In this document: piece by piece, positions 1 through 8,495 of the stretch
How the letters are laid out: every line of letters begins with the position of its first letter
Position numbering within the stretch: the stretch's first letter is position 1
From: Bradyrhizobium murdochi
GTDB taxonomy: Bacteria; Pseudomonadota; Alphaproteobacteria; Rhizobiales; Xanthobacteraceae
DNA: 42,881 nucleotides
Assembly (NCBI RefSeq): GCF_000472965.1
Contig: NZ_AXAU01000034.1
Location: 1 to 42,881 of the forward strand
Direction of reading: 5' to 3'
Notes under the pieces: model-generated
What the model was told of the DNA's origin: nothing
Seen by the model: only the letters and a program-made list of their open reading frames with translations
Database searches by the model: none
Position numbers and translations under genes: made by a program

Positions 1-984
1 GTCCACGGCATCAAGCGGCGGTCGTCCTCGTTCAACACGGCGCGGATCGATCACCTCTACCAGGACCCGCATTCCCGCAAGGTGCCGTTCCTGCTGCATT
101 ACGGCGACATGACCGACTCGACCAACCTGATCCGGCTGATGCAGCAGATCAGGCCGACCGAGATCTACAACCTCGCCGCCCAGAGCCATGTCGGCGTCAG
201 TTTCGAAAGCCCGGAATACACCGCCAACGCCGACGCCATCGGCGTGCTGCGGCTGCTGGAGGCGATCCGCATCCTCGGCATGGAGAAGGAGACGCGGTTC
301 TATCAGGCCTCGACCTCGGAGCTCTACGGCCTGGTCCAGGAGGTGCCGCAGAAGGAGACCACGCCGTTCTACCCGCGCTCGCCTTACGGCGTCGCCAAGC
401 TGTACGGCTACTGGATCACGGTCAATTACCGTGAGGCCTACGGCATGTTTGCCAGTAACGGCATCCTGTTCAACCACGAGAGCCCGATCCGCGGCGAGAC
501 GTTCGTCACCCGCAAGATCACCCGCAGCGTCGCCCGCATCGAGACCGGCCTGGAGGAGGCGCTCTACCTCGGCAACCTCGAGGCCAAGCGCGACTGGGGC
601 CATGCGCGCGACTATATCGAGGGCATGCACAAGATCCTGCAGGCGGATGCCCCGGACGATTTCGTGCTGGCGACCGGCGAGACGCGTTCGGTGCGCGAGT
701 TCGTCGAACTGGCGTTCGCCGAAGTCGGCCGCCGCATCGAGTGGCGCGGCCAAGGCGTCGACGAGACCGGCGTCGACACAAAATCCGGCAAGACCGTGGT
801 CCGCATCGATCCGGTCTATTTCCGCCCCACCGAGGTCGATCTTCTGGTCGGCGATGCCAGCAAGGCGCGCGAGAAACTGGGCTGGAAGCCCAAGACGTCG
901 TTCGCCCAGATGGTCAAGGAAATGGTCGCGAACGATCTCGACGAAGCGAGGCGGGAGGTCGCCAATGGCAAGCCTGCCGTTTGA
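1..984 (+). CDS. gmd: GDP-mannose 4,6-dehydratase, 5' end outside window
   Basis: Converts GDP-D-mannose to GDP-4-keto-6-deoxymannose, the common precursor of GDP-L-fucose, GDP-rhamnose and GDP-perosamine. The frame is open from base 1 (VHGIKRRSSSFNTARIDHLY), which matches the part of Gmd just after the N-terminal NADP-binding loop, so roughly the first 30-40 residues are missing. Visible family marks are HYGDMTDSTNL, the catalytic STSELYG segment, YGVAK (YxxxK) and NHESPIRGETFVTRKI. The stop at 982-984 overlaps the start of fcl by 20 bp, so the two are translationally coupled. An internal GTG at 82 is not the true start because homology continues upstream of it. Confidence 0.96.
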   Translation, partial: VHGIKRRSSSFNTARIDHLYQDPHSRKVPFLLHYGDMTDSTNLIRLMQQIRPTEIYNLAAQSHVGVSFESPEYTANADAIGVLRLLEAIRILGMEKETRFYQASTSELYGLVQEVPQKETTPFYPRSPYGVAKLYGYWITVNYREAYGMFASNGILFNHESPIRGETFVTRKITRSVARIETGLEEALYLGNLEAKRDWGHARDYIEGMHKILQADAPDDFVLATGETRSVREFVELAFAEVGRRIEWRGQGVDETGVDTKSGKTVVRIDPVYFRPTEVDLLVGDASKAREKLGWKPKTSFAQMVKEMVANDLDEARREVANGKPAV

Positions 985-1921
985 GCTGAAGGGCAAGACG
1001 GTCTACGTCGCCGGCCACCGCGGCATGGTCGGCGCCGCGCTGGTGCGCCGGCTGGCGCGGGAAGACGTCGAACTGCTGACGACGCCCCGCAATGAGGTCG
1101 ATCTGCGCAATCAGGCCGCGGTCAATGCGTGGTTTGCCGCCAACCGGCCCCAGGTGGTGTTTCTGGCGGCCGCCAAGGTCGGCGGCATCGTCGCCAACAA
1201 CACGCTGCGCGCCGAATTCCTCTACGACAATCTGGCGATTGCTTCGAACGTGATCCATGCGGCGCATCTCCACGGCGCCGAGAAGCTGATGTTTCTCGGC
1301 TCCTCCTGCATCTATCCCAAGCTGGCGCCGCAGCCGCTGCGCGAGGACTCGATGCTGACGGGGCCGCTGGAGCCGACCAACGAACCCTATGCGATTGCCA
1401 AGATCGCCGGGATCAAGATGGTGGAGGCCTATCGCAGCCAGTACGGCGCCGACTTCATCAATGTGATGCCGACCAATCTTTACGGCCGCGGCGACAATTA
1501 TCACCCCGAATACAGCCACGTCGTCGCCGCCCTGATCCGCCGCTTTCACGAGGCCAAGGTTGCCGGCGCCAAGGAGGTCGTGGTCTGGGGTACCGGCACG
1601 CCGCGGCGCGAATTCCTCTATGTCGATGATCTCGCCGACGCCTGCATCCATCTGATGAAGACCTATTCGGAGAGTGAACTGGTTAATATCGGCACCGGCG
1701 AGGACATCACGATCGCCGAATTCGCCCGCGTGGTCGCGGCAATCGTCGGCTATACCGGAGCGATTAGTTTTGATGCCTCGCGCCCCGACGGCACGCCGCG
1801 AAAGCTGCTCGACGTCAGCCGCCTGGCAAAACTCGGCTGGCGGGCCAGCACGAAGCTTGAGAACGGCATCCGGCTCGCCTATCAGGCCTACGTGAGCGAA
1901 TCGAAATTGACCACGAACTAG
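965..1921 (+). CDS. fcl: GDP-L-fucose synthase (GDP-4-keto-6-deoxymannose 3,5-epimerase/4-reductase)
   Basis: Carries out the epimerisation and NADPH reduction that complete GDP-L-fucose from the Gmd product. The 318-residue protein starts MASLPFELKGKTVYVAGHRG; GHRGMVG is the nucleotide-binding turn. LGSSCIYPK carries the catalytic Ser and NEPYAIAKIAG the Tyr-Lys pair. Length is normal for the family (about 310-325). The frame is open far upstream (to 188), but that part is a shadow of gmd; the ATG at 965 begins family homology and lies 18 nt inside the end of gmd. Its product probably feeds the GT11 fucosyltransferase at 4062-4988. Confidence 0.96.
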   Translation: MASLPFELKGKTVYVAGHRGMVGAALVRRLAREDVELLTTPRNEVDLRNQAAVNAWFAANRPQVVFLAAAKVGGIVANNTLRAEFLYDNLAIASNVIHAAHLHGAEKLMFLGSSCIYPKLAPQPLREDSMLTGPLEPTNEPYAIAKIAGIKMVEAYRSQYGADFINVMPTNLYGRGDNYHPEYSHVVAALIRRFHEAKVAGAKEVVVWGTGTPRREFLYVDDLADACIHLMKTYSESELVNIGTGEDITIAEFARVVAAIVGYTGAISFDASRPDGTPRKLLDVSRLAKLGWRASTKLENGIRLAYQAYVSESKLTTN

Positions 1922-2316
1922 TCACTTCTGTGGCGATAGCCGCATCTCCGCTATCACCAGCTAACTTTAACGGTCCGGAAGAGTGGAGAACTGCTTGTGA
2001 GCAGCCAATCTAGTCTCTCTACTTTTGATTTCCTGGTCAGACGCGAGAAGCACCTCTGAGCGCATGTGCCGCAACGATAGCTGCGCGCGCAAGAATCCAT
2101 CCGCTTCTTTAGTCCCGACCTCTCCGCCCGCGTTATTGGAGGTGCGCATCCTCTATTGCCGATGCGACTAGCGCGACTAGCAAACGATCTCGCTCAGAAA
2201 TCGCGCTCAGAGGAACGAGTTAGGGACAGGCGCCCCACCCGCCTAACAAGCGGCACGAGTTCACGCCGAAACCGGCCCTTCCATTTCGGCGCATCAGGTT
2301 GGGGGCGCAGCTAGGT
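1922..2316. other. Convergent intergenic region without a recognisable gene
   Basis: These 395 bases separate the plus-strand gmd-fcl pair from the 3' end of the long minus-strand operon. I see no reading frame with family resemblance. The only structure noted is the inverted repeat at 2265-2290. Confidence 0.6.
2265..2290. terminator. Inverted repeat between convergent genes, possible terminator
   Basis: Perfect 7-bp arms, GCCGAAA and TTTCGGC, enclose a 12-base loop. It lies between the ends of fcl (1921) and the last gene of the minus-strand operon (2317), where a terminator is expected for both. There is no T-run directly after the stem on either strand, so a Rho-independent role is uncertain. 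Confidence 0.3.
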
Positions 2317-3210
2317 TCAAAGAGAATTCAGATGTTCTTGGACGCTCTTCCACCTGCGCATCGTAGAATGGGAAACCGGCCTTAAGCGCTTCCGCTGCAT
2401 CGGCCGGTTGATTCCCGAGCCGACAGTGGCGACGTCCACTGCCCCTTTGATGACGTGGCCGGCAATCCCGGCAAGGGCAGGAAGGATTTTCCCTTCCCGA
2501 AGGCCATAACGCCATGACGCGCCAATGAGTGCTGCGCGCCCAGGCAACAATTTCCTAAGCGTGAGTCGGTCCTGGCGATACCCGAGTAAGATCGTGTCGA
2601 GCCCGGCAAACTTACTGTGCCGGAAGTTTCGTAGCAACAGATCCTGGTCCTCGGCATAGGTAGGCTTGGAATCATATGGATGGCGGCGGAACCAAGCCGT
2701 TCGTCCGCACCATGTTGGGTGAGGAAGAGGAAAACCGACAAACGGTCGCGCGATTATGTCCTGATGGGTGCGCCCGATCGGCATTTCGCCAATGAGCTCG
2801 CCGCTGCTGGTGAACACCACCGCCCCGCACCCGAGGAGATCGATCTGCGGGTCACGCTGCAGTCGCTCAATCTGGTGGACCAATCGGTCCGGGAAACAAA
2901 TATCATCCGCATCCATGCGAGCAATAAACTCGCCTCTGCTTAGGGCAACTGCCTGATTGAGCCGCAACGCAAGTCCAGCAGAACAATGCTCGCGAACGAT
3001 TCGAATGCGCTCATCACCGAAGCCCTCAACGATCGCACCGCTCTGATCACTGGAGCCGTCGTCCACGACGATCATCTCCCAATCCTGCAGTGCCTGCAGT
3101 TGAACCGACCGGATCGCGTCTGCTACCGTCGATGCGCTGTTCCGCATCGACATAATGATAGAAACGAGTGGGAGCTGTGCCACAGTGTTGACTTTTGTGT
3201 GCACGTGCAA
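2317..3210 (-). CDS. Family 2 glycosyltransferase (last gene of long operon)
   Basis: A 297-residue GT-A fold glycosyltransferase that would add one sugar to a lipid-linked glycan on the cytoplasmic side. The N-terminal part shows LVSIIMSMRNSASTV, then VVDDGSSDQSG (nucleotide binding) and ARMDADD, the metal-binding DxD region. ED in the YAEDQDLLLR segment is the likely catalytic-base region. No transmembrane segment is evident. It is the promoter-distal gene of the run that begins at 21696, 62 bp after the methyltransferase at 3273. Donor and acceptor cannot be read from sequence. Confidence 0.9.
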   Translation of the reverse strand: MHVHTKVNTVAQLPLVSIIMSMRNSASTVADAIRSVQLQALQDWEMIVVDDGSSDQSGAIVEGFGDERIRIVREHCSAGLALRLNQAVALSRGEFIARMDADDICFPDRLVHQIERLQRDPQIDLLGCGAVVFTSSGELIGEMPIGRTHQDIIARPFVGFPLPHPTWCGRTAWFRRHPYDSKPTYAEDQDLLLRNFRHSKFAGLDTILLGYRQDRLTLRKLLPGRAALIGASWRYGLREGKILPALAGIAGHVIKGAVDVATVGSGINRPMQRKRLRPVSHSTMRRWKSVQEHLNSL

Positions 3211-3272
3211 AGCGTACGCGCTAGGATTTAGAATTCAAAGCGATACCATGCGGCTACCGGCAAGAACTCGTC

Positions 3273-4016
3273 TCAAATACTCGCAAGTAACGTCATACCT
3301 GGCAACCCAAGCCCGGAGTTGATGACTTTGAAACGGGACGGGTACTTTGCGACGATTTCGTCGATGGCGCGCGCGGGTCCGACGTTATACTTCGACTCTG
3401 CCGATTGGAAGAACGTATCGTGCGCAAGAGCGCTGGCGTCCGGCACAGTCGAGAAGATCCGGTCCAGCTCGGTACGAACGGACTCGTAGGCGTGATCGCC
3501 ATCGACGAAGAATAGCGGCCGCTTCGGTTGCCCGAGTTTCTGCCAAAGATCGAGTGCAACCTCAACGCCGTTGCCCCGATGCAGATGAACCTTGTCTAGA
3601 CCGCGAACGAGGAAGCCGTGCTCCTGGCCGGGATGTTCGACGTGAGTGGCGTCCGGCGGGAGATCAATCGAATGAATTTCATATCCGAACTTGAACGCCC
3701 GGTCGCATTCGTAAAAAACCCTGGCGGAAACGCCAATATGCGTTCCCCAATCAAATACCACTGACGGCTTCAGCCGGCACGCTGCGGCAGTCATGAGCAG
3801 CAACTCGTTAACCGGGTATGGGTGGACACCCACCACAGGCACGACTCTTTCCAGCAGAAAGCTCGACAGACTCCAGAGATCGACCTCGAACTCGGCGGCG
3901 CCAGGATTGCGGACAGGATCAGGCCAGGAGCGTGTGAGATCGGGTGTTGTTGCGTCTGCAATTTTTTTTGCTTTCCGACGTAACAAATGAATGATCGAGC
4001 GAGCTGTTAGTGGCAC
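3273..4016 (-). CDS. Class I SAM-dependent methyltransferase, Methyltransf_24-like
   Basis: A 247-residue protein. VVFDWGTHIGVSARVF has the shape of a SAM-binding motif I (DxGxxxG-like) and LFFVDGDHAYESVRTELD the shape of the DGDH segment common in Methyltransf_24 and CmcI-like methyltransferases. It lies between the fucosyltransferase and a GT2 in the operon, so it probably O-methylates a glycan residue. The last 60 residues carry no motif I recognise. The substrate cannot be predicted. Confidence 0.75.
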   Translation of the reverse strand: MPLTARSIIHLLRRKAKKIADATTPDLTRSWPDPVRNPGAAEFEVDLWSLSSFLLERVVPVVGVHPYPVNELLLMTAAACRLKPSVVFDWGTHIGVSARVFYECDRAFKFGYEIHSIDLPPDATHVEHPGQEHGFLVRGLDKVHLHRGNGVEVALDLWQKLGQPKRPLFFVDGDHAYESVRTELDRIFSTVPDASALAHDTFFQSAESKYNVGPARAIDEIVAKYPSRFKVINSGLGLPGMTLLASI

Positions 4017-4061
4017 TGCGATACTCTCGTTGCAAGTTGAAAGAATTATTGTCGCGCATGA

Positions 4062-4988
4062 TCAGACCAAGACCCACCCAGGGGGGTAAAGATCATGAAT
4101 ATTGAGCTTCTTCAGTTCATTTGGCGCAAACCACGCGCGCGGCGCGATGACGACCTTATCCGGCGAGCGATTGAGCCAAGCGCCCCACCAGCTAAAGGAG
4201 CTGTTGGCGATGATATGGTGCCGGCAACGTGCCATCAGTGCCATGTCCTCCCAAGGCCGCTGCGGATCGCCCCGGACAAGGACCAGCCGCGATTTCGGGA
4301 CGAAATTCAGAATCTCCTCCGCCGCGGTCGGATCATCGGAAAACACGAACAATGTCGATTCCTGACCGATCCCCGCCTCGAGCCGATCGAGCGCCTGGCG
4401 ATAATACCGTTCGCCCAAGATGCCGTGGAATTCTGCGGTTCCGGGATTGAGGTAGTCGCCCCGGCGGACATGCGTCGATACGGGCAGCCGGCTGCATTCG
4501 ATGCGGGCGAGCACTTCCGCGGCCGCGTCGCTCAAGGGTTCTCGGGGAGAAAACCAGTCGCGCAGCCTTTCAGCGATGCAGCCAAAGTAACGCTCGCTTT
4601 GGAAATAGCCAAACAGCACAGTTCGTGGGCCAAGCGCTTCGAAAGCCGGGTCGTAGTGGAAATGCGGCTCTCGATACTCCTGCGGCGAAGATGCAAGTTT
4701 CGGCAGGCCGGCCAAGCCAAGCAGCCTATCGACTCGCCCTTTCCACAGTGCTCGCGCAAATTGCTTTTGATCTTTCTCCGCGACCCTGGGTTGGGCCAGC
4801 GAAACGACTGTCTCCGGCACGCGCAGGCGGTCCAACAGGAAGGAGCGGTCCGAATAATTACGGAAACCGCTGAGGTCAAGCGCAAGTCCGACGCCATGGC
4901 GTTCGGCGAGCGCCTTGCCGGCTGCGTACTGAAACATCTGATTGCCCAGTCCGCCAATCAGGGACACCGTAATCACGTGGCCGTTCAT
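4062..4988 (-). CDS. Family 11 glycosyltransferase, alpha-1,2-fucosyltransferase
   Basis: Transfers L-fucose from GDP-L-fucose to a hexose hydroxyl. The 308-residue protein has the GT11 hallmarks: N-terminal SLIGGLGNQMFQYAAGKALA, HVRRGDY at about residues 173-179 (GDP-fucose binding) and SSFSWWGAWLN near the C-terminus. Length is normal for bacterial GT11 enzymes such as WbsJ and FutC. The start codon at 4988 overlaps the upstream stop as ATGA. GDP-fucose would come from gmd-fcl at the left end, so the locus holds both supply and use of L-fucose. Confidence 0.93.
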   Translation of the reverse strand: MNGHVITVSLIGGLGNQMFQYAAGKALAERHGVGLALDLSGFRNYSDRSFLLDRLRVPETVVSLAQPRVAEKDQKQFARALWKGRVDRLLGLAGLPKLASSPQEYREPHFHYDPAFEALGPRTVLFGYFQSERYFGCIAERLRDWFSPREPLSDAAAEVLARIECSRLPVSTHVRRGDYLNPGTAEFHGILGERYYRQALDRLEAGIGQESTLFVFSDDPTAAEEILNFVPKSRLVLVRGDPQRPWEDMALMARCRHHIIANSSFSWWGAWLNRSPDKVVIAPRAWFAPNELKKLNIHDLYPPGWVLV

Positions 4989-5926
4989 CCTTGTCCCTGG
5001 GACCTGTAATGTGTCGCGACCGCAGCGCGGACACCTTCATCTAGCCCTGTCGAGGGCTGCCAGTCGAGTTCTGAACGAAGCAGATCGGGCGAGCCAACCA
5101 GCCAGGGTTCGTCATCTTTCCGCATATCGATCGCACCGAAGCCAAGCAGCGAAGCATCCGCATGCATTGCCGCTGCGACGCGTTCGGCGAACTCCCGCAC
5201 TGAATGGCCGCGGCCCGTCGCAACGTTCCAAGTCGCGATGCCGCCCTGCTCGCGGCAATGCGCGTCGGCGCGCAACATCGCTTCGACAACATCGTCAATG
5301 TAGACAAAGTCGAGGATTTGCGTGCCGGTCGATATCGCCACACGCTCGCGTTTTATCAATCCGCTGAACAGCGTCGGCAGCAGGCGATGAGGCGCTTCAC
5401 CCGCACCATAGACTTTGAAGAGCCGCAACAGTCGGAACCCGGTGCCGCTGCCGTTAGCGATCGCGCTTGCCATGAGACCGCCAGCAGCTTTTGACGAGCC
5501 ATAGAGCTTGCCTTGCTCCAGCTGCGAGCTTTCCGTAAGAAGGTCTTGGGTCGAAGGGCGGCTGTATTCCGAAAAGGTACCTGCCATGATCATCCGAGCG
5601 TGCCATTCAGCGCATAGCCGGACCAAAATAGCAGGCAACCCGACGTTGATGGCCATCATTTCACCGATGTCGCGGTGGTTCGGTCGGACGCCATAGGCGG
5701 CCAAATGGAATATCGTCTCGACAGGCGCGTGAAGCACCCGCCGCAAACCCCGCTCGCTGAAATCATCGGACGTAATGACACTGACGCGATCGCGCCACTC
5801 CCGCGGCAGTGCGCTGGACGATCGTGCCAGAACGGTCACTCGGCTGCCCTCCGATAGCAGGCGAGCAACGAGATGAGCGCCAATGAAGCCCGTGGCACCA
5901 GTGATGAGAGCGCTAGCAGGCGGCAT
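4985..5926 (-). CDS. NAD(P)-dependent sugar epimerase/reductase (extended SDR)
   Basis: A 313-residue extended short-chain dehydrogenase: ALITGATGFIGAHLVARL is the Rossmann GxxGxxG, IFHLAAYG follows, and LYGSSKAAG supplies the YxxxK pair. The usual catalytic Ser/Thr region reads MAGTFSEY. The start overlaps the end of rfbG by 14 bp, so the pair is coupled; this makes it a good candidate for the 4-ketoreductase or epimerase that finishes the CDP-6-deoxyhexose made by RfbF and RfbG. In known clusters the partner of RfbG at this place is AbeJ, Prt or Tyv-like, but sequence alone does not fix the product. Confidence 0.85.
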   Translation of the reverse strand: MPPASALITGATGFIGAHLVARLLSEGSRVTVLARSSSALPREWRDRVSVITSDDFSERGLRRVLHAPVETIFHLAAYGVRPNHRDIGEMMAINVGLPAILVRLCAEWHARMIMAGTFSEYSRPSTQDLLTESSQLEQGKLYGSSKAAGGLMASAIANGSGTGFRLLRLFKVYGAGEAPHRLLPTLFSGLIKRERVAISTGTQILDFVYIDDVVEAMLRADAHCREQGGIATWNVATGRGHSVREFAERVAAAMHADASLLGFGAIDMRKDDEPWLVGSPDLLRSELDWQPSTGLDEGVRAAVATHYRSQGQG

Positions 5927-7010
5927 GATTCCTCAGGGCGTTGCGATAGTGTTCAATCTGCCGAACGGTAATGTTCGAGGCCTCCGCCGGATTGGCCGCA
6001 AAATCGCGATACCAACCAGCGGTCAGTTCGACGGTGTCCTCAAACAATAAAGGGGGCGTCCAGCCTAGCAGGGTCCGCGCCTTGGTACTGTCGAGATGGA
6101 GGAAGCGCGTTTCGGGGAAACTGCCGGAAGCATAACTAACTTCCGGCTCAGTCCAGACACCGCCGAGTTGCTCGACCAAATCCCGAACGGTCCGAGCGGC
6201 CTCGTCGCGGGGACCGAAGTTCCAATTATCCGCGGCCATGCGATCTCCACTCAACAGACGGGCTGCAAGGACAAGGTAACCGTGAACAAGGGCCATCACA
6301 TGCTGCCAAGGACGAACCGCTCCCGGATTGCGCAACGAAATCGGCTGGCCTGCCATCACAGCGCGGACAAAGTCTGGCACGATTCGATCGGAAGACCAGT
6401 CTCCGCCGCCGATAATATTGCCGCCCCGCGCGTTCGCGATCAGCACACCGTTGCCCCGCTCGGCCAGCGTCGCACGATAAGAGGCTGCAATCAGCTCGGC
6501 GCAGGCCTTGGAAGCGCTATATGGATCCTTCCCGCCGAGCGGATCCTGTTCACGATATCCCCATGGCCAGTCCTGGTCGTGATAGACCTTGTCAGTTGTG
6601 ATGCAGACGACCGCCTTGACACTAGACGTGTTCCGCGCCGATTCGAGCACGTGCGCAGTTCCGATCGCGTTGATGGCGAACGTTTCGACCGGGTCAGCAA
6701 AGGAACGGGACACCAGCGGCTGTGCTGCCAGATGGATGATCACTGATGGCCGGTGGCGCTCGATCGCTTCACGCACCGTGGTGAGATCCCGGATGTCACC
6801 AATGGTCGAGTCAATTCCCTCAGCCACATTTGCTGCAAAAAACAAATTGGGTTCGGTTACAGGTTCAAGCGCCAGCCCGGCAATCTTGCAACCGATAAGC
6901 TTAAGCCAGCTCACAAGCCAGCTCCCCGTAAAGCCGCTGTGCCCCGTTACGAATATCCGCTCTTCTTTCAGCGGTACCTCGAAGTCGAGCAGGTGAGGAT
7001 CGATTGTCAT
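5913..7010 (-). CDS. rfbG: CDP-glucose 4,6-dehydratase
   Basis: Converts CDP-D-glucose to CDP-4-keto-6-deoxyglucose. It reads IFVTGHSGFTGSWLVSWLK (family GHTGFKG), VIIHLAAQPLVSRSF, ITTDKVY, DPYSASKACAEL (YxxxK) and RGGNIIGGGDW, all typical of RfbG/DdhB. I prefer the ATG at 7010, giving MTIDPHLLDF and 365 residues like other family members; an in-frame GTG at 7049 would add 13 residues with no clear ribosome site. The cytidylyltransferase partner is rfbF at 10767-11546, with a C-methyltransferase beside it. Confidence 0.95.
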   Translation of the reverse strand: MTIDPHLLDFEVPLKEERIFVTGHSGFTGSWLVSWLKLIGCKIAGLALEPVTEPNLFFAANVAEGIDSTIGDIRDLTTVREAIERHRPSVIIHLAAQPLVSRSFADPVETFAINAIGTAHVLESARNTSSVKAVVCITTDKVYHDQDWPWGYREQDPLGGKDPYSASKACAELIAASYRATLAERGNGVLIANARGGNIIGGGDWSSDRIVPDFVRAVMAGQPISLRNPGAVRPWQHVMALVHGYLVLAARLLSGDRMAADNWNFGPRDEAARTVRDLVEQLGGVWTEPEVSYASGSFPETRFLHLDSTKARTLLGWTPPLLFEDTVELTAGWYRDFAANPAEASNITVRQIEHYRNALRNHAAC

Positions 7011-7088
7011 CGAACGCAAAATCTCATGAGAAGAAACAAAGCGAAGCACCAGCGTTGACCGACGGCCCCTCTTGCTGGATGGACTTTC

Positions 7089-8483
7089 TCATCCGTTGAC
7101 CGCCCTCTCAGCCGCTTCAGGGTACATCGGCGACACTACTGTTTCTCCACGCAAAACGCGTTCATAGGAATGCGCTATCTTCGACCAGGTGAAGCGTTCG
7201 CGCCAAGCCCGACGGCCGGCGTCACCGAGTTCGCGCAGACGGTCCGGAGCATGGATACCCTTCTCCATCTCGCGCGCCAAGACCGATGGGGAAACCTTGA
7301 TATATCCGCGATCGTCGGCGTCGGCAGGGCACAGCCATCCACCTCCCGTCCAGCGAACGATTTCGCCGGCATTTCCGGCGGGCACGGTGAGAAACGGCGT
7401 TCCGGCCGCGGCAGATTCGAACAAGACCAGCGGCGAGTATTCGACCTTTGACGCGAAAACAAAGAGATCAGCCTCGAAGAAGGCGTCAACGACCTTGTGA
7501 CGTGGCAGATCGAGGCGGAGCACGGTCTTTTTTGCGGGAGCCGAGCGTGGAGCAGAGGGGTTGGGCTGCGGGCTATCCGTCTCCGCCGGCGGCGCCGGAG
7601 CAATTGTCGCAACCCTGGTCAGCTCATCCGGCGGCTTGGGAAAGAGTCGGTCGATCACGCCTGTCATTCCCGCCTCGCGGAACAGCCGAACACCCTTCCG
7701 CATTGAGTTCAGGCTGGCAAAGCGCTGCAAGACAGCCCGGAAGTGATCGCTCCTGAACCGGGTGCCCGGCGGTGGCCAGTTGCCATTGAGAATCAACGTT
7801 GCACCTCGACCAGCAGTATCGACCTGCACAAAGGCCTCTGCGACAGTCTCGTGGCCCTTGGCGTTTATGGGCGCGCCCACAGTCAGGAAAACCAGATCGG
7901 TCGTGGGGATGCCAAGCTCTCGCCGCAAGCGGCCGTCTCGGCGCGTTTCGCGTGCGAACTCCACTTCGCTGGCTCCGTTGGGAATGATCGAGAAGCTCGT
8001 GATCCCGCTTGCCCGGGCGAAATCGATGTCGCGATAGTGCTCTGCGTAGAAGATGAGATGATCGAACTTTCGCAGAATATCCGGAAGCTGCTGGAAATAG
8101 TTCTTGAAGGAGGGCTCATAGAAACTGGAAAAGCCGCACGGAACGAACACCTTCCGCGCCTTGATCTGATCGAGGACAGGCCACAGCGCATCGAAACTCC
8201 ACTGCTGTGCCGCCTTGATCAAGATGGCATCACCATCGAAGCTGGTTAGTAATTGCCGGTACCGATCAACCTCCCCTCGAATACCGGTTACAAGGTTTCC
8301 GCTCACCTCAAAGTCGTGGATGTGGACGCCATTGTGACGTTTCGTCTTTCGATCGGGATGGACGCGCGTCGCCACACTCACGTCGTGCCCTGCTGCCGCC
8401 ATCCGCTCGGCGATCTGGCGCATAACTACCTGCACCCCTCCCTGGTGGGGCCAATAGCTCTCGCAGCAGAAGAGAAGCTTCAT
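7089..8483 (-). CDS. Family 4 glycosyltransferase with Pro/Ala-rich insert
   Basis: A 464-residue GT-B enzyme starting MKLLFCCESYWPHQGGVQVV (glycine loop of GT4). SIIPNGASEVEF is the inter-domain segment, and the C-terminal donor-binding half has DLFVFASKVEYSPLVLFESAAAGTPF with the EX7E pair. Between about residues 255 and 325 it carries an insert of some 60 residues including a Pro/Ala/Ser stretch (APAPPAETDSPQPNPSAP) not usual in GT4 proteins, which are normally 360-400 residues. It sits between a GT2 (12 bp gap) and rfbG. Donor sugar unknown. Confidence 0.9.
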   Translation of the reverse strand: MKLLFCCESYWPHQGGVQVVMRQIAERMAAAGHDVSVATRVHPDRKTKRHNGVHIHDFEVSGNLVTGIRGEVDRYRQLLTSFDGDAILIKAAQQWSFDALWPVLDQIKARKVFVPCGFSSFYEPSFKNYFQQLPDILRKFDHLIFYAEHYRDIDFARASGITSFSIIPNGASEVEFARETRRDGRLRRELGIPTTDLVFLTVGAPINAKGHETVAEAFVQVDTAGRGATLILNGNWPPPGTRFRSDHFRAVLQRFASLNSMRKGVRLFREAGMTGVIDRLFPKPPDELTRVATIAPAPPAETDSPQPNPSAPRSAPAKKTVLRLDLPRHKVVDAFFEADLFVFASKVEYSPLVLFESAAAGTPFLTVPAGNAGEIVRWTGGGWLCPADADDRGYIKVSPSVLAREMEKGIHAPDRLRELGDAGRRAWRERFTWSKIAHSYERVLRGETVVSPMYPEAAERAVNG

Positions 8484-8495
8484 CGTTAATTCCCC

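Noticed and set aside
188..964. Open frame extending fcl upstream by about 260 codons
   Set aside because: It is the +1 shadow of gmd, with Arg/Ser/Pro-rich low-complexity content; fcl homology starts at 965.
914..1651. 245-codon minus-strand frame over fcl
   Set aside because: Antisense shadow of fcl typical of GC-rich DNA; no family resemblance.
4095..5009. 304-codon plus-strand frame
   Set aside because: Antisense of the clear GT11 gene.
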